From: Gautieria morchelliformis
Taxonomy: Eukaryota; Basidiomycota; Agaricomycetes; Gomphales; Gomphaceae
DNA length: 64,000 bases
Assembly: GCA_015179125.1 (NCBI GenBank)
Contig: WHVA01000386.1
Span: 48,390-112,389, forward strand
Direction: 5' to 3'
Shown here: positions 34,127 to 46,767 of the stretch, in pieces
How positions within the stretch are numbered: position 1 is the stretch's first letter
Layout of the letters: each line of letters begins with the position of its first letter
Made by a program: the position numbers and the translations under genes
Notes under the pieces: generated by a model
The model's database searches: none
What the model was told of the DNA's origin: nothing
The model's input: only the letters and a program-made list of their open reading frames with translations

Positions 34127-34289
34127 GTATAATACTAACAGCTACAGTCAAAACATTCTTATATCTACTCCTCATGTCATCTACGCAACAAGAACAACCA
34201 GTTGTTCATAGAACTCACTCAACGGGCCCAGTTCCTACTCCAGCACCACTTCCAAGGTGAACAGCTTCCACCTCATTTCCTTTGTGGGA

Positions 34290-34924
34290 TGGTTGTAACT
34301 GTCATATATATGTATATATAACTTAGCTCATCTATATTTCATAAAATATATCACAATTGAGGCAGTTGCCAGCACCTGTAAGGCATGCTTAATCCTAGCC
34401 CTAAAGTTCTTTCTCACAGTCTGCTGTTCTCCCAGGAAAAGGTGTATACCCTATTGTCTAAACATCAATAGTTACATATCTTTGTACTATACATGCATAT
34501 TATTTTAAACATACCTTCTAATCAGATCTCTCAACCATATATAATAATATAGTACAGGTATGGTCCATACTTGCTTCTATATTCTGTGATTGTACATCTA
34601 ACATGTGTCATATCTACTTCTAACATGTACTCATATGGTCCATACTTGCCTCTACATTCTATCATCATACATGTAACAAGCTTCATATATACTTTTAATA
34701 TATAGTCATCCAAATCCTATCTGAAATTGCTCTGTTATCTGAATACACACCATGCTTTAGCACATACAACCATATTTTTAAAATATCAGAACATCCAAAA
34801 AATTTTAGGATGTCCACAATATACAAGTTGCTCAAAATGATGGACTATGAATTCGGTTAGGGTTGATATTTTAAAAGATATCTAATATATCCTAGAAGAA
34901 TGTACATTGTTGTCAATGTGAACA
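34290..34924 (+). repeat. Repeat Y2, inverted partner of Y1
   Basis: The 635 bp run from TGGTTGTAACTG to ATGTGAACA and are the reverse complement of 27058-27696 with few changes. It directly precedes the chromovirus gag on the same strand, so it could be that element's 5' LTR. Its sequence differs from LTR-Z at the other end, which argues against that. Confidence 0.65.
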
Positions 34925-34979
34925 TCCTCCCTTGCAATACCCTACTGAAGATATCATCCCTTCCTCCCACTTGGTCACT

Positions 34980-36560
34980 ATGTCTGCATCTCGGCCTACA
35001 CCACACCATCCGGTCCCTGAACACGTGTCACCACCTCATTTCGATGTTCAACACCAACTAACTCCAGGTGAACAGCACTTCTCCCCTCAGTGCCCACTTT
35101 CGGCGAGTACTCCCATACCCAGCCATAGGCCCAGTGCTCATCCTTTACGCCGCCTAATGGCCCCTAATTCACCTGGCTATCGTCCACAGAACCCCAGCAG
35201 TTTTCAACCACCTTACCCTTCTAGGCTTCCTCGGATTGTCAGTGCCTCAGGATCCCGATTACAATTGGCCTTCACACAACCCCACTTGCGTCACCAAGTC
35301 ATACTCTGAATCCATTTCTCGATGTACACTACACTCAATGTCTTCCATATATGTGTCCTACACCACCTCTCAATACTGGGCACACCATGCATGTACAAGC
35401 GGGATTTCGGGCTCACACACCTGCTTCGCACGAATCTTCACCTCATTCACATCACTCACATGCCTCTTCACACTATTTGCAGGCTCTTTGCAGTCCTCAC
35501 CAGTCGGTACACAGCGACCACCCTCAAGCCAATTCCCAACAAGGTCTTCCTCTCCAGGCACCTTTAGCGGATCAGGGACATCACGCTGACCCTGAACTCA
35601 GACAACACCTTGGCTATGCTTTCGGTGGCATGCCCTACTACAATCCGAATGCTGCACCATTCAGGGGTGCCCCACCTCTCTTCATGGGACAACCTCACCC
35701 CTTCATGGGACAACCTCCCCTGCAACAACCTCCAGCACAGATTCCTGCCCCACATCGTGGGCCTGCGCCTCTTCCATTCACCGGACAACCTCACCGCTTC
35801 ACGGGACAACCTCCCCCGCAACAACCTTTAGCACATATTCCTGCCCTACCTGGTGGGCCTGCGCCTCCTCCTCTACCACCTTTCGGGCCACCCTTGCCCC
35901 ATTTTGGAGTACCTCCGATTGGGCCTCCGGGACCTCCCAGCTCACCTCCGCCTCCTGGTGGAGGGCCTTGGCCACAACCAGGATTACCCTGGTACCCTTA
36001 TTATCCCTTTCCATTCGCCTACCCTCCGGCAGCCCCTGACAGTGCTTCCGATGCTGCAAAACCTGACAAATTCACAGGAAAGGAGCCTCGGCTTCTCTGA
36101 ACATTCATCACTAGTTGTGTCATGGTCTTCAACAACAAGCCCCAAAAGTTCCAGCACGAGCGACAACAAGTCTCCTATGCAGCATCCTACCTCAGCGACA
36201 TTGCCTTGATCTGGTGGCGACCCTTTCTCATTCAGGTCCCAGAACCCCCCATTCCAAGTGACTGGCTTACATTTGTTGATGAGCTTAATCACCTTTTTGG
36301 TCAGGCTGACATCATACAGGTTTCTGAGAGAGCTATTCACAAGCTCAAGATGCTCAACACCCATCGTGTCAATCACCACATGACCACATTTGCTAAGTTG
36401 TCCTCTTACGTCGAGTGAAATGATGCCGCCCTTTACGATGCTTTCTATAATAGCCTCACCAAGCATATCAAAGACCACATGCTCTCTTATGAACATCCCA
36501 AAGGCCTCGACGATCTCAAGTGTCAGGCTCTTCGCATTGACAATCCCTTTGCACTCAGAA
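34980..36560 (+). pseudogene. Gag of a chromovirus-like Ty3/gypsy element, broken
   Basis: It starts MSASRPTPHHPVPEHVSPP. After a frameshift near 35250 the frame continues with a Pro/Gly/His-rich region containing repeated FMGQP/FTGQP units (35690-35815). The capsid follows: KPDKFTGKEPRLL, a TGA at 36098, FQHERQQVSYAASYLSDIA, ALIWWRPFL, and a second TGA at 36416. Both stops fit CpG decay. The frame ends around IDNPFALRT and is joined directly to the tail of pol, so the zinc knuckle, protease, RT, RNase H and integrase core are deleted. Confidence 0.8.
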
Positions 36561-36953
36561 CCTGACCCTGCCCAAATGAAGGGCCAGGAAGCTGGTGCCG
36601 CAATACATTGGCCCGTATCACATAATCGAGGCCCACAATGAGGCCTCGATGGTAACTCTCGAGCTACCAGATGAGCTGAAGAACAGGCGCGTCATGCCCG
36701 TCTTCCACACCAGCCTCATATGACGATATGAGGCCAACAACAATAACCTATTCCCTCGTCGAGAAGGGAAGTCGTTCTACGACTTTGGCAAGAACGACGA
36801 GGAGGAATGGCTCATCAACAAAATTGTATCCCATAGATGGTTAAACTCCAAGGACCTGGAATTTCAGGTCCAATGGACCCTTGGCGACGTGACATGGGAG
36901 CCCATGCCAGCGTGTAAAGACCTGGAAGCTCTAGATCAATACCTAGATCTCTG
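36561..36953 (+). pseudogene. Pol C-terminus with chromodomain (chromovirus)
   Basis: The frame LTLPK-stop-RARKLVPQYIGPYHIIE is the GPY/F end of gypsy integrase. The tail from EEEWLINKIVSHRWLN to WEPMPACKDLEALDQYL is a chromodomain (W-x-VQW, WEP motif). Chromodomains on integrase direct insertion toward heterochromatin in this lineage. Two in-frame TGA codons (about 36577 and 36720) disable it. Confidence 0.85.
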
Positions 36954-37446
36954 AGGCGTGGCTAAGCCGTGCAACCTGCCCAAAAGACACCAGGTCACGT
37001 AGGTCACATGCAGATCACGTGAAATGCCAGGCTATGCCAATGGCGTCGCTTAAATTTTCACCTCGGATCTTTCCGAGGCGCATCACTTCTTGAGAAGCAA
37101 CCACCAGCACCCCATCACCTTCTAACGAAGATGATGCCAGCCAAAGACGGCATCAACGTCGATCACTCGACGTCCACAACACGGCCAGTGGCCCCCAAGC
37201 AAGGGGCTGCAGCAATCCTCAGTGCTCCAACAGCAACAGAGGAGCACTGGAAAATCGTGGGATGGAAAAATGACCTAGCCATCGTCCATCCCAACGGGTG
37301 CAACAACTGCGCGTCATTCGCAGCGCACCTAAAAACCGCCACAAACGCCAACCGCATCCAGCTGGCGGAAAAGGATGTTGGCACCACCATATACACAGCG
37401 TGGCCAATGTGGGTTGACAAAGTTGAACGCCACGCAGTAAGGAAAG

Positions 37447-37904
37447 TGTTGGGTTCATATGTGCACCAGGCTCCAAACCTAACATTTATGTTGTTCTTTC
37501 TTTCGATTTTGACCTGAAACTATGCTGACATTCATTCTATGCCTGTCACAATTTTCTTTGATTTTTTCGAGGCTGTATTACTACTCCTTTTCATGTTCTG
37601 TCCAACCGACCCTTTGTGGGTGGTTGTGGACAAGTTTCCTTTTTGAGCTGCGGCTGTTCACTAACGTGTTACGTTCTATGGGCGCTTAAAGTGCTGGAAC
37701 TTCGTATATGCAAGTGAAACAAGCCCATGCACAGCCTCCCCTCCTCAGTGTTGACTATCACTGAGGAGGTGAGTTTAATAATGTACTTTCATAGTATGAA
37801 ACTGAAAAAACATGTAGAACATTAAATAGTTTATTAATCTCCTGCAAGTCCCATCGTTCATATCTGGCATATAACTTCCTACTTGCCCAAACCAAGTTTC
37901 TACA
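37447..37904 (+). repeat. copia-2 5' LTR (458 bp, two deletions)
   Basis: It is like the 3' LTR but lacks ~40 bp between two gggcgctta copies and ~53 bp between two attaaatag copies. The hairpin CCTCCTCAGTG/CACTGAGGAGG is at 37740-37769, with donor-like GTGAGT at its base. Confidence 0.92.
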
Positions 37905-37905
37905 C

Positions 37906-37920
37906 GGTTTTGGGCCCCGG
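37906..37920 (+). other. copia-2 primer binding site, start codon mutated
   Basis: It reads ggttttgggccccgg, where copia-1 and copia-3 have ggttatgggccccgg. The A-to-T change turns the gag ATG (37910) into TTG and adds a mismatch to the initiator tRNA anticodon loop. Confidence 0.75.
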
Positions 37921-40900
37921 AGAACAATCTACAAAGGTGCTAGGAGTGGAGAAGCTTGCCACAGATGGCAGTAATTGGCCATTATGGCGTGCAACCCTCC
38001 AAAGCTATTTCGAGTCGAAGAATCTATTGAGACACATAGAGGGAGTTGCTGTTAAGCCCCCTGATCCTCCAACATTCCCTGTTGGCCATACTCTCACTGA
38101 TGTGGAGGAGGCACAAGTGGAAAAAGCTGAGGAAAGGCTCGAAAAATACCATGCTAGAGAAGGCCAGGTGAAGACTCAGGTTATGCTCTCTGTGTCAGAG
38201 TCATTGGCTCTGATGCTTCAGAAGAAGAAGACAGTGAAGGAAGTCTGGGATACGTTGGTTGTTGAAATGACCAAGAAGCCCAAGATGGTCCTCACGAATC
38301 TCCAAAGACAGCTTCGAAACATTAAATGCGCCGAAGATGGAGACTTGAGAGAACACTTGGATAAGGCCCAAGATTTATATGCTCGTCTCAATGATATGGG
38401 AGCCAAGATATCAGAATCTGAGTTCATGGACATCATACTTCCCTCATTACCACCCTCCTATGAGTTGGTGATGAATGCCCTTACTACTTCTCTTGAAGAA
38501 TGTGGAAAGCCATTAGTTCCTGACGATATTATCAGGGTACTGAAGGCTCAATACGATAGGCGAAAGACTTTGTCTATTTCTCAGGAGGAACAAGTATTTG
38601 TGGGCACATCTACCAAGGCCAAGAAGGCGCAGATAACTTGCGCAAATTGTAAAAAGCCCGGACACTCTATTGAAAACTGTTGGGCTAAAGGAGGTGGAAA
38701 AGAAGGCCAGGGACCGAGACAGAAGAAGAAGTCCAAGTCGAAGAAAAAGAAAGGGAAGGCAAAAGCGAATGTAGCTGAAGAAACCTCCTCTGAAGAGAAG
38801 GATGAGAGCCCTATTGCATTTGCCAACTTCGAGTGTCTGGCATTAGGCAAAGGCTCATCTGAAGCTATTGTGATCCTGGATACGGGTGCCAGTTCTCACA
38901 TGACGCCTCACAAGAGTTTGCTGAGGAACTACTGCCCCTTTTCACAGCCAAGGACAATTCGAGCAGCAGACAAAGGTACTTTTGATGCCTTTGGTCAAGG
39001 CTTGCTCGTATTATCCAGTAAGGCTAGTGATGAGACAGTCGAAATAACATTGAAGGACACTTTATATGCACCCAAAATCGCCTTTACCCTTGTCTCTATT
39101 GGCCGGTGCGATGATGCAGGCTACCAGACGAAGATTGCCAACCAAGAATGTCGTATATCGAATCCTACTGGGAAGCTGCTGATGAAAGCGCCGAAATTGA
39201 ATGGACTATACAGACTAGATCTCCAACGACCTGAAAATGAAGCCTATCAGTGCTTATCGGCCATGGAACTTCACAAAAAGGTGGGGCATATATCTCACAA
39301 GACTCTAAAATATTTGCTGGATCATAACATGGCTCTAGGCATTGACAAGAGCTCTATAGGTGACAAGATAATTTGCGATGCATGTATCCAATCAAAGATG
39401 ACACACAAGTCTCTTCCGAAGGAACCCAGAGACCGAGCATCAAAATTTGGTGACCGGATTTATTCCGATGTCTGGGGACCCTCAAGACACCTCACGATCG
39501 ATAAAAAGGCATATTATGTCTCTTTTATTGATGACTACTCAAGAGAATCAGTAGTCTACTTGATGGCAACCAAGGGAGAAACCTTCTCGAAGTACAAGCT
39601 CTATGAAGCAATGATGCTTCATCAGAGAAATGTGCACATTAAAGCACTTGTCTCTGATCGAGGGGGTGAATATACAAGCTCAGAGTTCGAACAACATTTG
39701 GCGAAACAAGGCACGAAACATCGTTTAACGGTCCATGACACCCCAGAATCCAATGGTGTTGCAGAACGTTTAAATTGTACTCTCGTTGAGAGAACTCGTG
39801 CCATGATATTTGAATCGAGTTTACCCAAGAATCTTTGGGGATATGCGATTCAACATGCCAATTATATCAAGAATCGGACACATACAAGAGCTCTACCAGA
39901 CAAAACTCCCTATGAGATGATTCATCGAGTGAAACCTGATCTCCGGGATATTCATACCTGGGGAGAAGAGGTGTATGTGAAGATAAAACAGGGAGACAAA
40001 CTGTTACCTCGAGCCAAGAAAGCCAGATGACTAGGCTTCTCAGGACAGAGCAACGGCCATTGCATTTATTGGCCAGATTCACACAAGGTCTCGGTGGAGA
40101 GAAATGTTCTATTCATCGAAGGGACTAAACCAGAGGTAGTCCCAATCATTTCCACCGAAGAGCCTGCCCTATCTATGCCCAGACAGGCCAAACCGCTACT
40201 ATCAGTGGCACCAGCGCTTAATCCAGCGCCTATTTTGACTGAAGAAGGCGAAGTCGAAAGAATTATAGAAGTCGCTCCAGAGGAAAAGCTTGAAGAGCTG
40301 CAACCTGATCAAAGGGTTATTGAGAGAGTCCCAGAAGCTCAATTACCCAGGAGAAGCGAAAGGATTCGCCTCCAGCAAGTGCAGCCAACCTCACGTGGTC
40401 CCATTACTAGATCTCAATCTAGTAAACAAGCCAGCGAGTATGTAACTACGCTAGCTTATGAGGATCATTATGGGGGTATTCAAGATGTTCTCGAACAAGA
40501 TTCGACCTCTGAAGGCAGCAGCATCAATACCAATGATTATGCTGTCAGCGTGACATCTACCACTGATGAGGACTATATTGCAGTGGTACATAATCGAAAT
40601 CTGGTTGAACCAGCGAATGCAGATGAAGCATTAAATGACCCAATATGGAAGCAGTCGACGGATAAAGAGTATAATGCTCTAATCGACAAGGATGTATGGG
40701 AAGTAGTCAAACCACCATCAGACACCAATATTGTAGGTAACCGATGCATTCTCCTTTGGAAACGTGATCCTCAAGGAAATGCCATCACACCTAAATCACA
40801 GATGGTCGCCCAAGGCTTCACACAAAGCTTTGGAGTTGATTATGATGAAACCTACTCTCCTGTTGCATGACTCAGCTCCTTACGGGTCATATTCGCAATT

Positions 40901-42145
40901 GCAGCCAGAAACGATTGGCCTATACATCAAATGGACGTAGATTATGCTTATCTCAATGCGACACTGCCTGAACCTATCTATATGAAGCAGCCGTATGGAT
41001 ATGAGAGTGAGAATACAGACGAGGTGCTCCTGCTCAAGAAAGCCCTATATGGGCTAAAGCAATCTGGAAGGGAATGGTATAAATGTCTAAGCAGCGAATT
41101 TATGAAGCTAGGATTCATGAAATCAGCTTCTGATGCAGCTGTGTTTTATAGATGAGATGCCAGAGGCCATGCAATCATTGTGACAGCAGTTGATGACCTG
41201 ACCATCACTGCTGAGAACCAATTGACTCTCGATGGAGTAAAAGATAGTCTCAAACAGGTCTTTAGTATGAAAGATCTGGGCGAGATACACTGGTTACTCA
41301 ATCTTAAAATCGAGAGAGACTGGGAAAAGAAGACGATATCGATTTCTCAACCTGCATACATTGAGAAAATCCTCAAGCGCTTCAATCTAGAAGACGCCAA
41401 ACCATGTCGTACGCCTCTGGACCCGAATCTAAAGCTATCAAAAGACCAATGCCCTCAAACTGAGCAAGGAAAGAATGCCATGGCGAAGATGCCATATAGG
41501 CAAGCAATCGGATCACTCATGTGGGCAGCAGTAGCCACTCGACCAGACATTGCATTTGCGGTGTCATTACTATCTCAATTCCTTGAAAATCCAGGTGGCA
41601 CACACTGGACTGCAGTCAAACGAGTCTTTAAATATTTGAAGACTACGAAAGACTACAAGTTAACACTTGGAAAGAATCGAGAAGGACTGGTTTGTTATGC
41701 AGATGCTGATTGGGCTTCGCAAGAGCATAGGCATTCTTATTCGGCTTATGTCTTTCAGATTGATGGAGGGACTGTATCATGGAGTTGCCAGAAGCAATCC
41801 ATCATAGCCCTCTCATCAACTGAAGCCGAATTCATTGCCTTAACTCATGCGAGCAAAGAGGCTCTATGGATGTGCCATCTCATCTCTGAAATATTCCAAC
41901 CACTGAATTCACCAGTCAAAATCTTTTCAGACAATCAGTCTGCCATTACGATTGCCTATGGCAATCAACAACATGCCAGGACAAAGCATTTCGATATTCG
42001 TTTGTATTTCATTCGAGATACAATCGAAAATCAAGAAGTCACAATCGAATATTTGCCAACAGACCAAATGTTGGCAGATATCCTCACAAAAGGGTTACCA
42101 AATCCACGGGTCAAAATGCTCAACGAAAAACTCAGTATATATTAG
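37910..42145 (+). pseudogene. copia-2 Gag-Pol, start lost and three in-frame stops
   Basis: Gag begins LGPGEQSTKVLGVEKL. The zinc knuckle is CANCKKPGHSIENCW (~38640), protease VILDTGASSHMTP (~38870), and pre-integrase HKKVGHIS...CDACIQSK. Integrase has SDVWGPSRH, SDRGGEY and SNGVAERLN. RT has AQGFTQSFGVDYDETYSPVA, MDVDYAYLNA and VDDLTIT, and RNase H has ADADWAS, SSTEAEF and DNQSAI. TGA stops at 40028, 40868 and 41153 replace codons read as Trp, Arg and Arg in copia-3. All fit single C:G to T:A changes. There is no frameshift, so it died mainly by base decay. Confidence 0.9.
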
Positions 42146-42158
42146 GTTTGAGGGGGTG

Positions 42159-42709
42159 TGTTGGGTTCATATGTGCACCAGGCTCCAAACCTAACATTTA
42201 TGTTGTTCTTTCTTTTGATTTTGACCTGAAACTATGCTGACATTCATTCTATGCCTGTCACAATTTTCTTTGATTTTTTCGAGGCTGTATTACTACTCCT
42301 TTTCATGTTCTGTCCAACCGACCCTTTGTGGGTGGTTGTGGACAAGTTTCCTTTTTGAGCTGCGGCTGTTCACTAACGTGTTATGTTCTATGGGCGCTTA
42401 ATTATCCGAAGGGCGCACCATTGCCTCAAGGGCGCTTAAAGTGCTGGAACTTCGTATATGCAAGTGAAACAAGCCCATGCGCAGCCTCCCCTCCTCAGTG
42501 TTGACTATCACTGAGGAGGTGAGTTTAATAGTGTACTTTCATAGTATGAAACTGAAAAAACATGTAGAACATTAAATAGGTAGCATTCCTTTATATTACT
42601 AGTGTTGACTATCACTGAGGAGAATATTAAATAGTTTACTAATCTCCTGCAAGTCCCATCGTTCATATCTGGCATATAACTTCCTACTTGCCCAAACCGA
42701 GTTTCTACA
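42159..42709 (+). repeat. copia-2 3' LTR (551 bp)
   Basis: It begins TGTTGGGTTCATATG and ends TTTCTACA, preceded by the purine tract ttgagggggtg. The hairpin is at 42490-42519, and a second copy of loop plus right arm (agtgttgactatcactgagg) is near 42600. Confidence 0.94.
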
Positions 42710-42966
42710 GAAAGTGCAGTTGGCCACGCGTGACCTTAGGGAGGAGATTGGTGGCCTGAAAGATGATATCAGGGCCCTCGACAGCGCGCTCAAGACCAAG
42801 TGCGGCAGGACACAGGACCTGGGAAAATTGGTCCAGAGCCTACAGTGCAAGCTCGCAACTGCAAAGTGAGCAGAACCCGCCCCATGACCCGTGGCGGGCC
42901 CATCGTCCCACGCAATGGCCCCGTTGCCATCGTGTGTCAAAATGGGGCTAGCCGATCGAATCGCTG

Positions 42967-43985
42967 TGTCAAGATTGGTTTTTAGGCGTTAATATCGTGT
43001 ATTAGTGAACACAACGAACTTGTGCGAATAAGTATGCCGTTCGGCGAATAAGTGAACCGATGAATGTTCACAAAACAAAGGGGTTGCCCGAACAGGGCTC
43101 GCCCTGTCTACAGTTGTAGCGAAACAGCTCGCAGCACTTGACAACGTAACGTGCAAGATATCGCGGAAGGGCTGTCTAAGTTTCGACGGTCCCTTCGCTG
43201 GCGAAGGTGCTCCTTCGGAGCCCTTCGCCAACAGCACAGAAAGTAGCTCGAAGGCTAAGGTAACAAAGACGAAGTATGAGAACTCACCAGTGATGCCTAA
43301 GTCCTTGGCTGGTCGAAGATAGAAATCTTCAAGGAGAGGCTCAAGACGATGATCACCGCGAGGTCAAGTTTGCACAAGATGGACGACGTATGATAATTGA
43401 ACTGGGGAATATACATGCGAATGTAAACTACTTATATCGAATGCTCGTAAGGTATCAGCGAATAGGAAAGAGGCCGTCACAAGTCAGGGTTGGATAGGGG
43501 TGCGCAGTCATGGTACTAAGGAGATGGAATAAACATACAATAGAGTGAGGGAAGAATGCGAACATGAAACGACGGAGAGTAAAAGGGGGCGAAGGCACTT
43601 ATGGACAAAACCATGTCTTGGGACCCGCATACATGCTACCCTGCATGGACTCTTCGTTTACTGGGTTGATCCCGCACGACCTATGGAAGGAACACCCTGC
43701 GAACGCACTTTGGCCATACGAACACCCAACGGGGTTGGATTAAGAAGATGATGGGGCTAATGAGAACCATCATGCCGGGTGATTGGTATCGATCATATTT
43801 GATGGTGTGCCTGCTGGCGAAATGCGCGAGTAGCGAATAGCGGTTCGGAGGATGGGGCGAACAGTGAGTAGGGTAGATGTAGAGGAGGAGTGGTCGGTAG
43901 GTGCGGCGAACTCTGACAAAGATGCTAGGGAGTGACGAGGGGAACATGGAGGTAGCGCGGTAGGAGAAATAAACCGGTCATGACA
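42967..43985 (+). repeat. Solo LTR-G6, complete (1019 bp)
   Basis: It runs from TGTCAAGATTGG to GGTCATGACA with a perfect 5-bp duplication cgctg (42962-42966, 43986-43990). It splits the chromovirus third ORF; removal restores the frame. It is the best reference copy for the family ends. Confidence 0.95.
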
Positions 43986-44246
43986 CGCTGCCCCTAACCC
44001 CAACCCAGTCCAATCTGCACCAGGTCTCATGGCACGGATCACCAGCCCACCCAGCCCATCATTCATGGGCCCCAGCGAGCCACCGGCGTCAACAGTCGAC
44101 ATCCCCGATGGCTTCTACTCGGACGACCTGGATATTGAACACTACGATCCGGACTGCCCACAGCACGTCTCAAAAAAGAGACGTTCCCGGGGTTACAACC
44201 AGCTCGTAACCTACGACCCCATTGGTGACCTGCGCAAGCACGTCAC

Positions 44247-45532
44247 TGTATGGGAACTGCTGTTCAACCAGCATACTGTATAGTCTCGGATCAAGCTGTT
44301 CAACCAGCCTTCAAACTGTCTCTCTACTGTAAATTTGTAGTCTGCATCAAAGGCCTTTAAAACAACCATTTATCACCATCATAAAAATGTCTACTATCCT
44401 CATAACGCCTATTCAAACCTCCCTCTAATTATCTATGAATTTTGCTTAATTTTCCGAGGCTGTCTTCATTCAAACTCACTTATTTCTGTGTAGCAGAATT
44501 GTGGATACACATGTCCCCACAACTCTGTTTTGGACTTCCGATTTCAAACTCCGACCAGACACTCGCATCACTCGCGGATTGTGCACCCATGGTCACCCAC
44601 AAATCTGGACAGGTGGCTCCTTCAGACTCAGCCTCTGAGTTCGAAAAGCCTAGTCATTTGCTTGTACAGCCGCAATGACTCAACTGACCCATGCACACCT
44701 TGGTGAGTCACATGCACATGACTCACCCAAGCTGTCATAAATCACATGAGTCCAATTAATGACTCATTCCTGACAAATCAAGCCCTGATTGGTGGAAAAC
44801 CCCGTGGAGTCACCAGCAGGAGTCATTCCAAGTCACTGTGAGTCATTATGAGTCAGACAGAACCTTCCCACACATTCTGAAAGCTTCTTCGTGACTCATT
44901 CCCCCATTCCATCAATAGATAGAAGGTCCTACCGCTTAGTTAAGCGCCTGTACAATACGATATAAAAGGAGGCCCTTTCTGCCTGCCTTTCATCAGCCAA
45001 TCTACCCATCATCTATCCTACACGTGACTTTGTGTGACTTGCATCTTACTAAGCTGCTAATCCCAGCTAGGGTTATTCACTTACTTTAGTGTCTAATTCC
45101 TTGTTAAGTATTTACTTTACTGCTTAGCCACTTGCACTAATCCTCCGGGTGTAATTCTACAGATTTCACAAGTCACTTTGTTCACAAAACTCGTCCCTCG
45201 TTTTATTGCAGTGCGCTGGTAGATTATCAGGGCAGTCCATTTATAAACTCGCCTGCTAAGTACATTCCTTTATATTTTGGAATATGCTTGGACCCTGATA
45301 GTGTCCTTGAACCTACAGTCTTTTAGTTTATTGTTCAGTGCTGCTAAGAAACGTATTGCCTTCCATCAGTATTAACTTGGACTTACATGGATTGCAACCA
45401 AGGTACAAATATTAAATTATTTCCAGAGTTGTGCTGCAGCATTATTTAATATTCTTTGAGTCTCGTAAACGACACATTCTGATAGATTGAAGTGTTAGCA
45501 ATAACACCAAAGTCTTGAATGGTTCCAAAACA
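44247..45532 (+). repeat. Solo LTR-X4, complete (1286 bp)
   Basis: It runs from TGTATGGGAACTGC to GGTTCCAAAACA with a perfect duplication gtcac (44242-44246, 45533-45537). It carries tataaaag at 44961-44968 followed by gaggccc. It splits the chromovirus third ORF. Confidence 0.95.
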
Positions 45533-46753
45533 GTCACCGACGAGTACCTGGCACAGTCGCCGAGTCGCACTGCAAACGACCCGGCACTAGGGCTGGCACT
45601 GGCTGCGGCTCAGAATGAGCACCTCGCGGCCGAGCAAGAGAGGGCCAGACGAGCGGTCCTTCAGCCCGCGCCATCGGTGTCATTGCCCCTGCCGGTGATG
45701 ACAGTTCCCAACCCTCTCCTGGGGGAAGGGGAGCTCATGCCCCTTGGGGACCCTCCATTCGCCGTGATGGGCCGCCTGCCGTGGCCCCTCAGAAAACGAA
45801 TGCTGTTGGAAGCCGAATGGTTCGACCTCTGCGAAACCAAAGAGCAGAGGTTTCAGGACCTCCTGAATGAGGCCAGGGAGACGCCAACGGGCTCCCACAC
45901 ATGCGGGATGGTGACTGCGATGAGACGGGCCCGGGGATGAAGCCCGTGCCAGTAGCCAGCGATCAAGCTACTTCCTCATCAGTGAAGGAACTGCCGATGA
46001 CATTCAGGTGGTACTCCAGGGTTGGTTATGCAACCCTGAGGGCATCCCATCTGCCATCCACGATGAGCCGGATGGCAGTCTGAACATCCACAACGTGGAT
46101 GTATGGATGTGGATGAGGAGGCTTGCTCCAAAGAATCCCAAGCCCCCCTCTCCTCTCAGGGCACAGCTATACGACCTATTCCGCATCACCGGTCAATGGC
46201 AGGAGCTCATTCCAGCCAACGAGGTCCGATACGCCGTCACTGACACCCTAAGGGCATTGATCACTGGGATGTTCCCTATCTGAGGTCACTCATCCCAGGA
46301 CATCCCTCTGGATGAGGTCGCCTGCTGGCTCACCAGATACGGTGGCATGACCCGGGACAGCACACCCCGGGTCAAACTATTCGTCCAGTGTGACCTATCC
46401 GGGATGACGTTCAGTGCGCTTGCCCAAATAGGGCAGGAGAGACTGTGACTGGCCACCCTGCAGGACTGCCACAAGGCGGCGCAAGTGGCTGCAGAAGCAT
46501 CAACAGCCACCCGAGCACAGCTAGACCATGAGCTAGCTGTCACTCGCAGCCCCTCGCCAGCCCACGACCTGGTCGCCGAAGTGCCCTTTCGGCAGGACAT
46601 GGGCATCGACTCCCCACCCCATGTCCCCACCGACAACACGGAGCTTCCGACGGACCCGCAACCGCCGCTGGCTCCATACACCAACATGCCTATGTCGGAT
46701 GCAGACTCCGAGGACCTCACCAGGTCCATCTACAAGGAAGTCTGAGTTGTCTA

Positions 46754-46767
46754 TAGAGGGGGAGGGT
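46754..46767 (+). other. Polypurine tract of the chromovirus-like element
   Basis: The run agagggggaggg ends directly at TGTAAATATG, the apparent start of LTR-Z, 11 nt after the third ORF's stop codon. This places that ORF inside the retroelement. Confidence 0.65.

Larger units (their letters stand above)
37447..42709 (+). mobile_element. copia-2: complete but inactivated Ty1/copia element
   Basis: Its LTRs are 37447-37904 and 42159-42709, and the target duplication gaaag (37442-37446, 42710-42714) is perfect. The 5' LTR is 93 bp shorter because of two internal deletions. The coding region shares strong similarity with copia-3. It sits in the third ORF of the chromovirus-like element. Confidence 0.95.
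37131..46743 (+). pseudogene. Third ORF of the chromovirus-like element, split by three insertions; function unknown
   Basis: Pieces are 37131-37446, 42715-42966, 43991-44246 and 45538-46743. Removing copia-2, solo LTR-G6 and solo LTR-X4 restores one reading direction (HAVRK|VQLATRDL, ADRIA|APNPN, DLRKHVT|DEYL). It starts 177 nt after the pol stop and ends 11 nt before a purine tract and LTR-Z. The ~680-codon product has WKIVGWKNDLAIVHPNGCNN, a coiled coil (REEIGGLKDDIRALDSALK), a basic stretch SKKRRSRG, an acidic/Pro-rich middle and a second helical domain (WMWMRRLAPKN to MFPI). In-frame TGA codons at ~42868, ~42881, 46281 and ~46446 look like former CGA; there is a frameshift near 45930. 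I recognise no family; it is not a typical env. Confidence 0.65.

Noticed and set aside
34290-34924. Y2 as the 5' LTR of the chromovirus-like element
   Set aside because: It does not resemble LTR-Z at the element's other end, and Y1 stands alone elsewhere.
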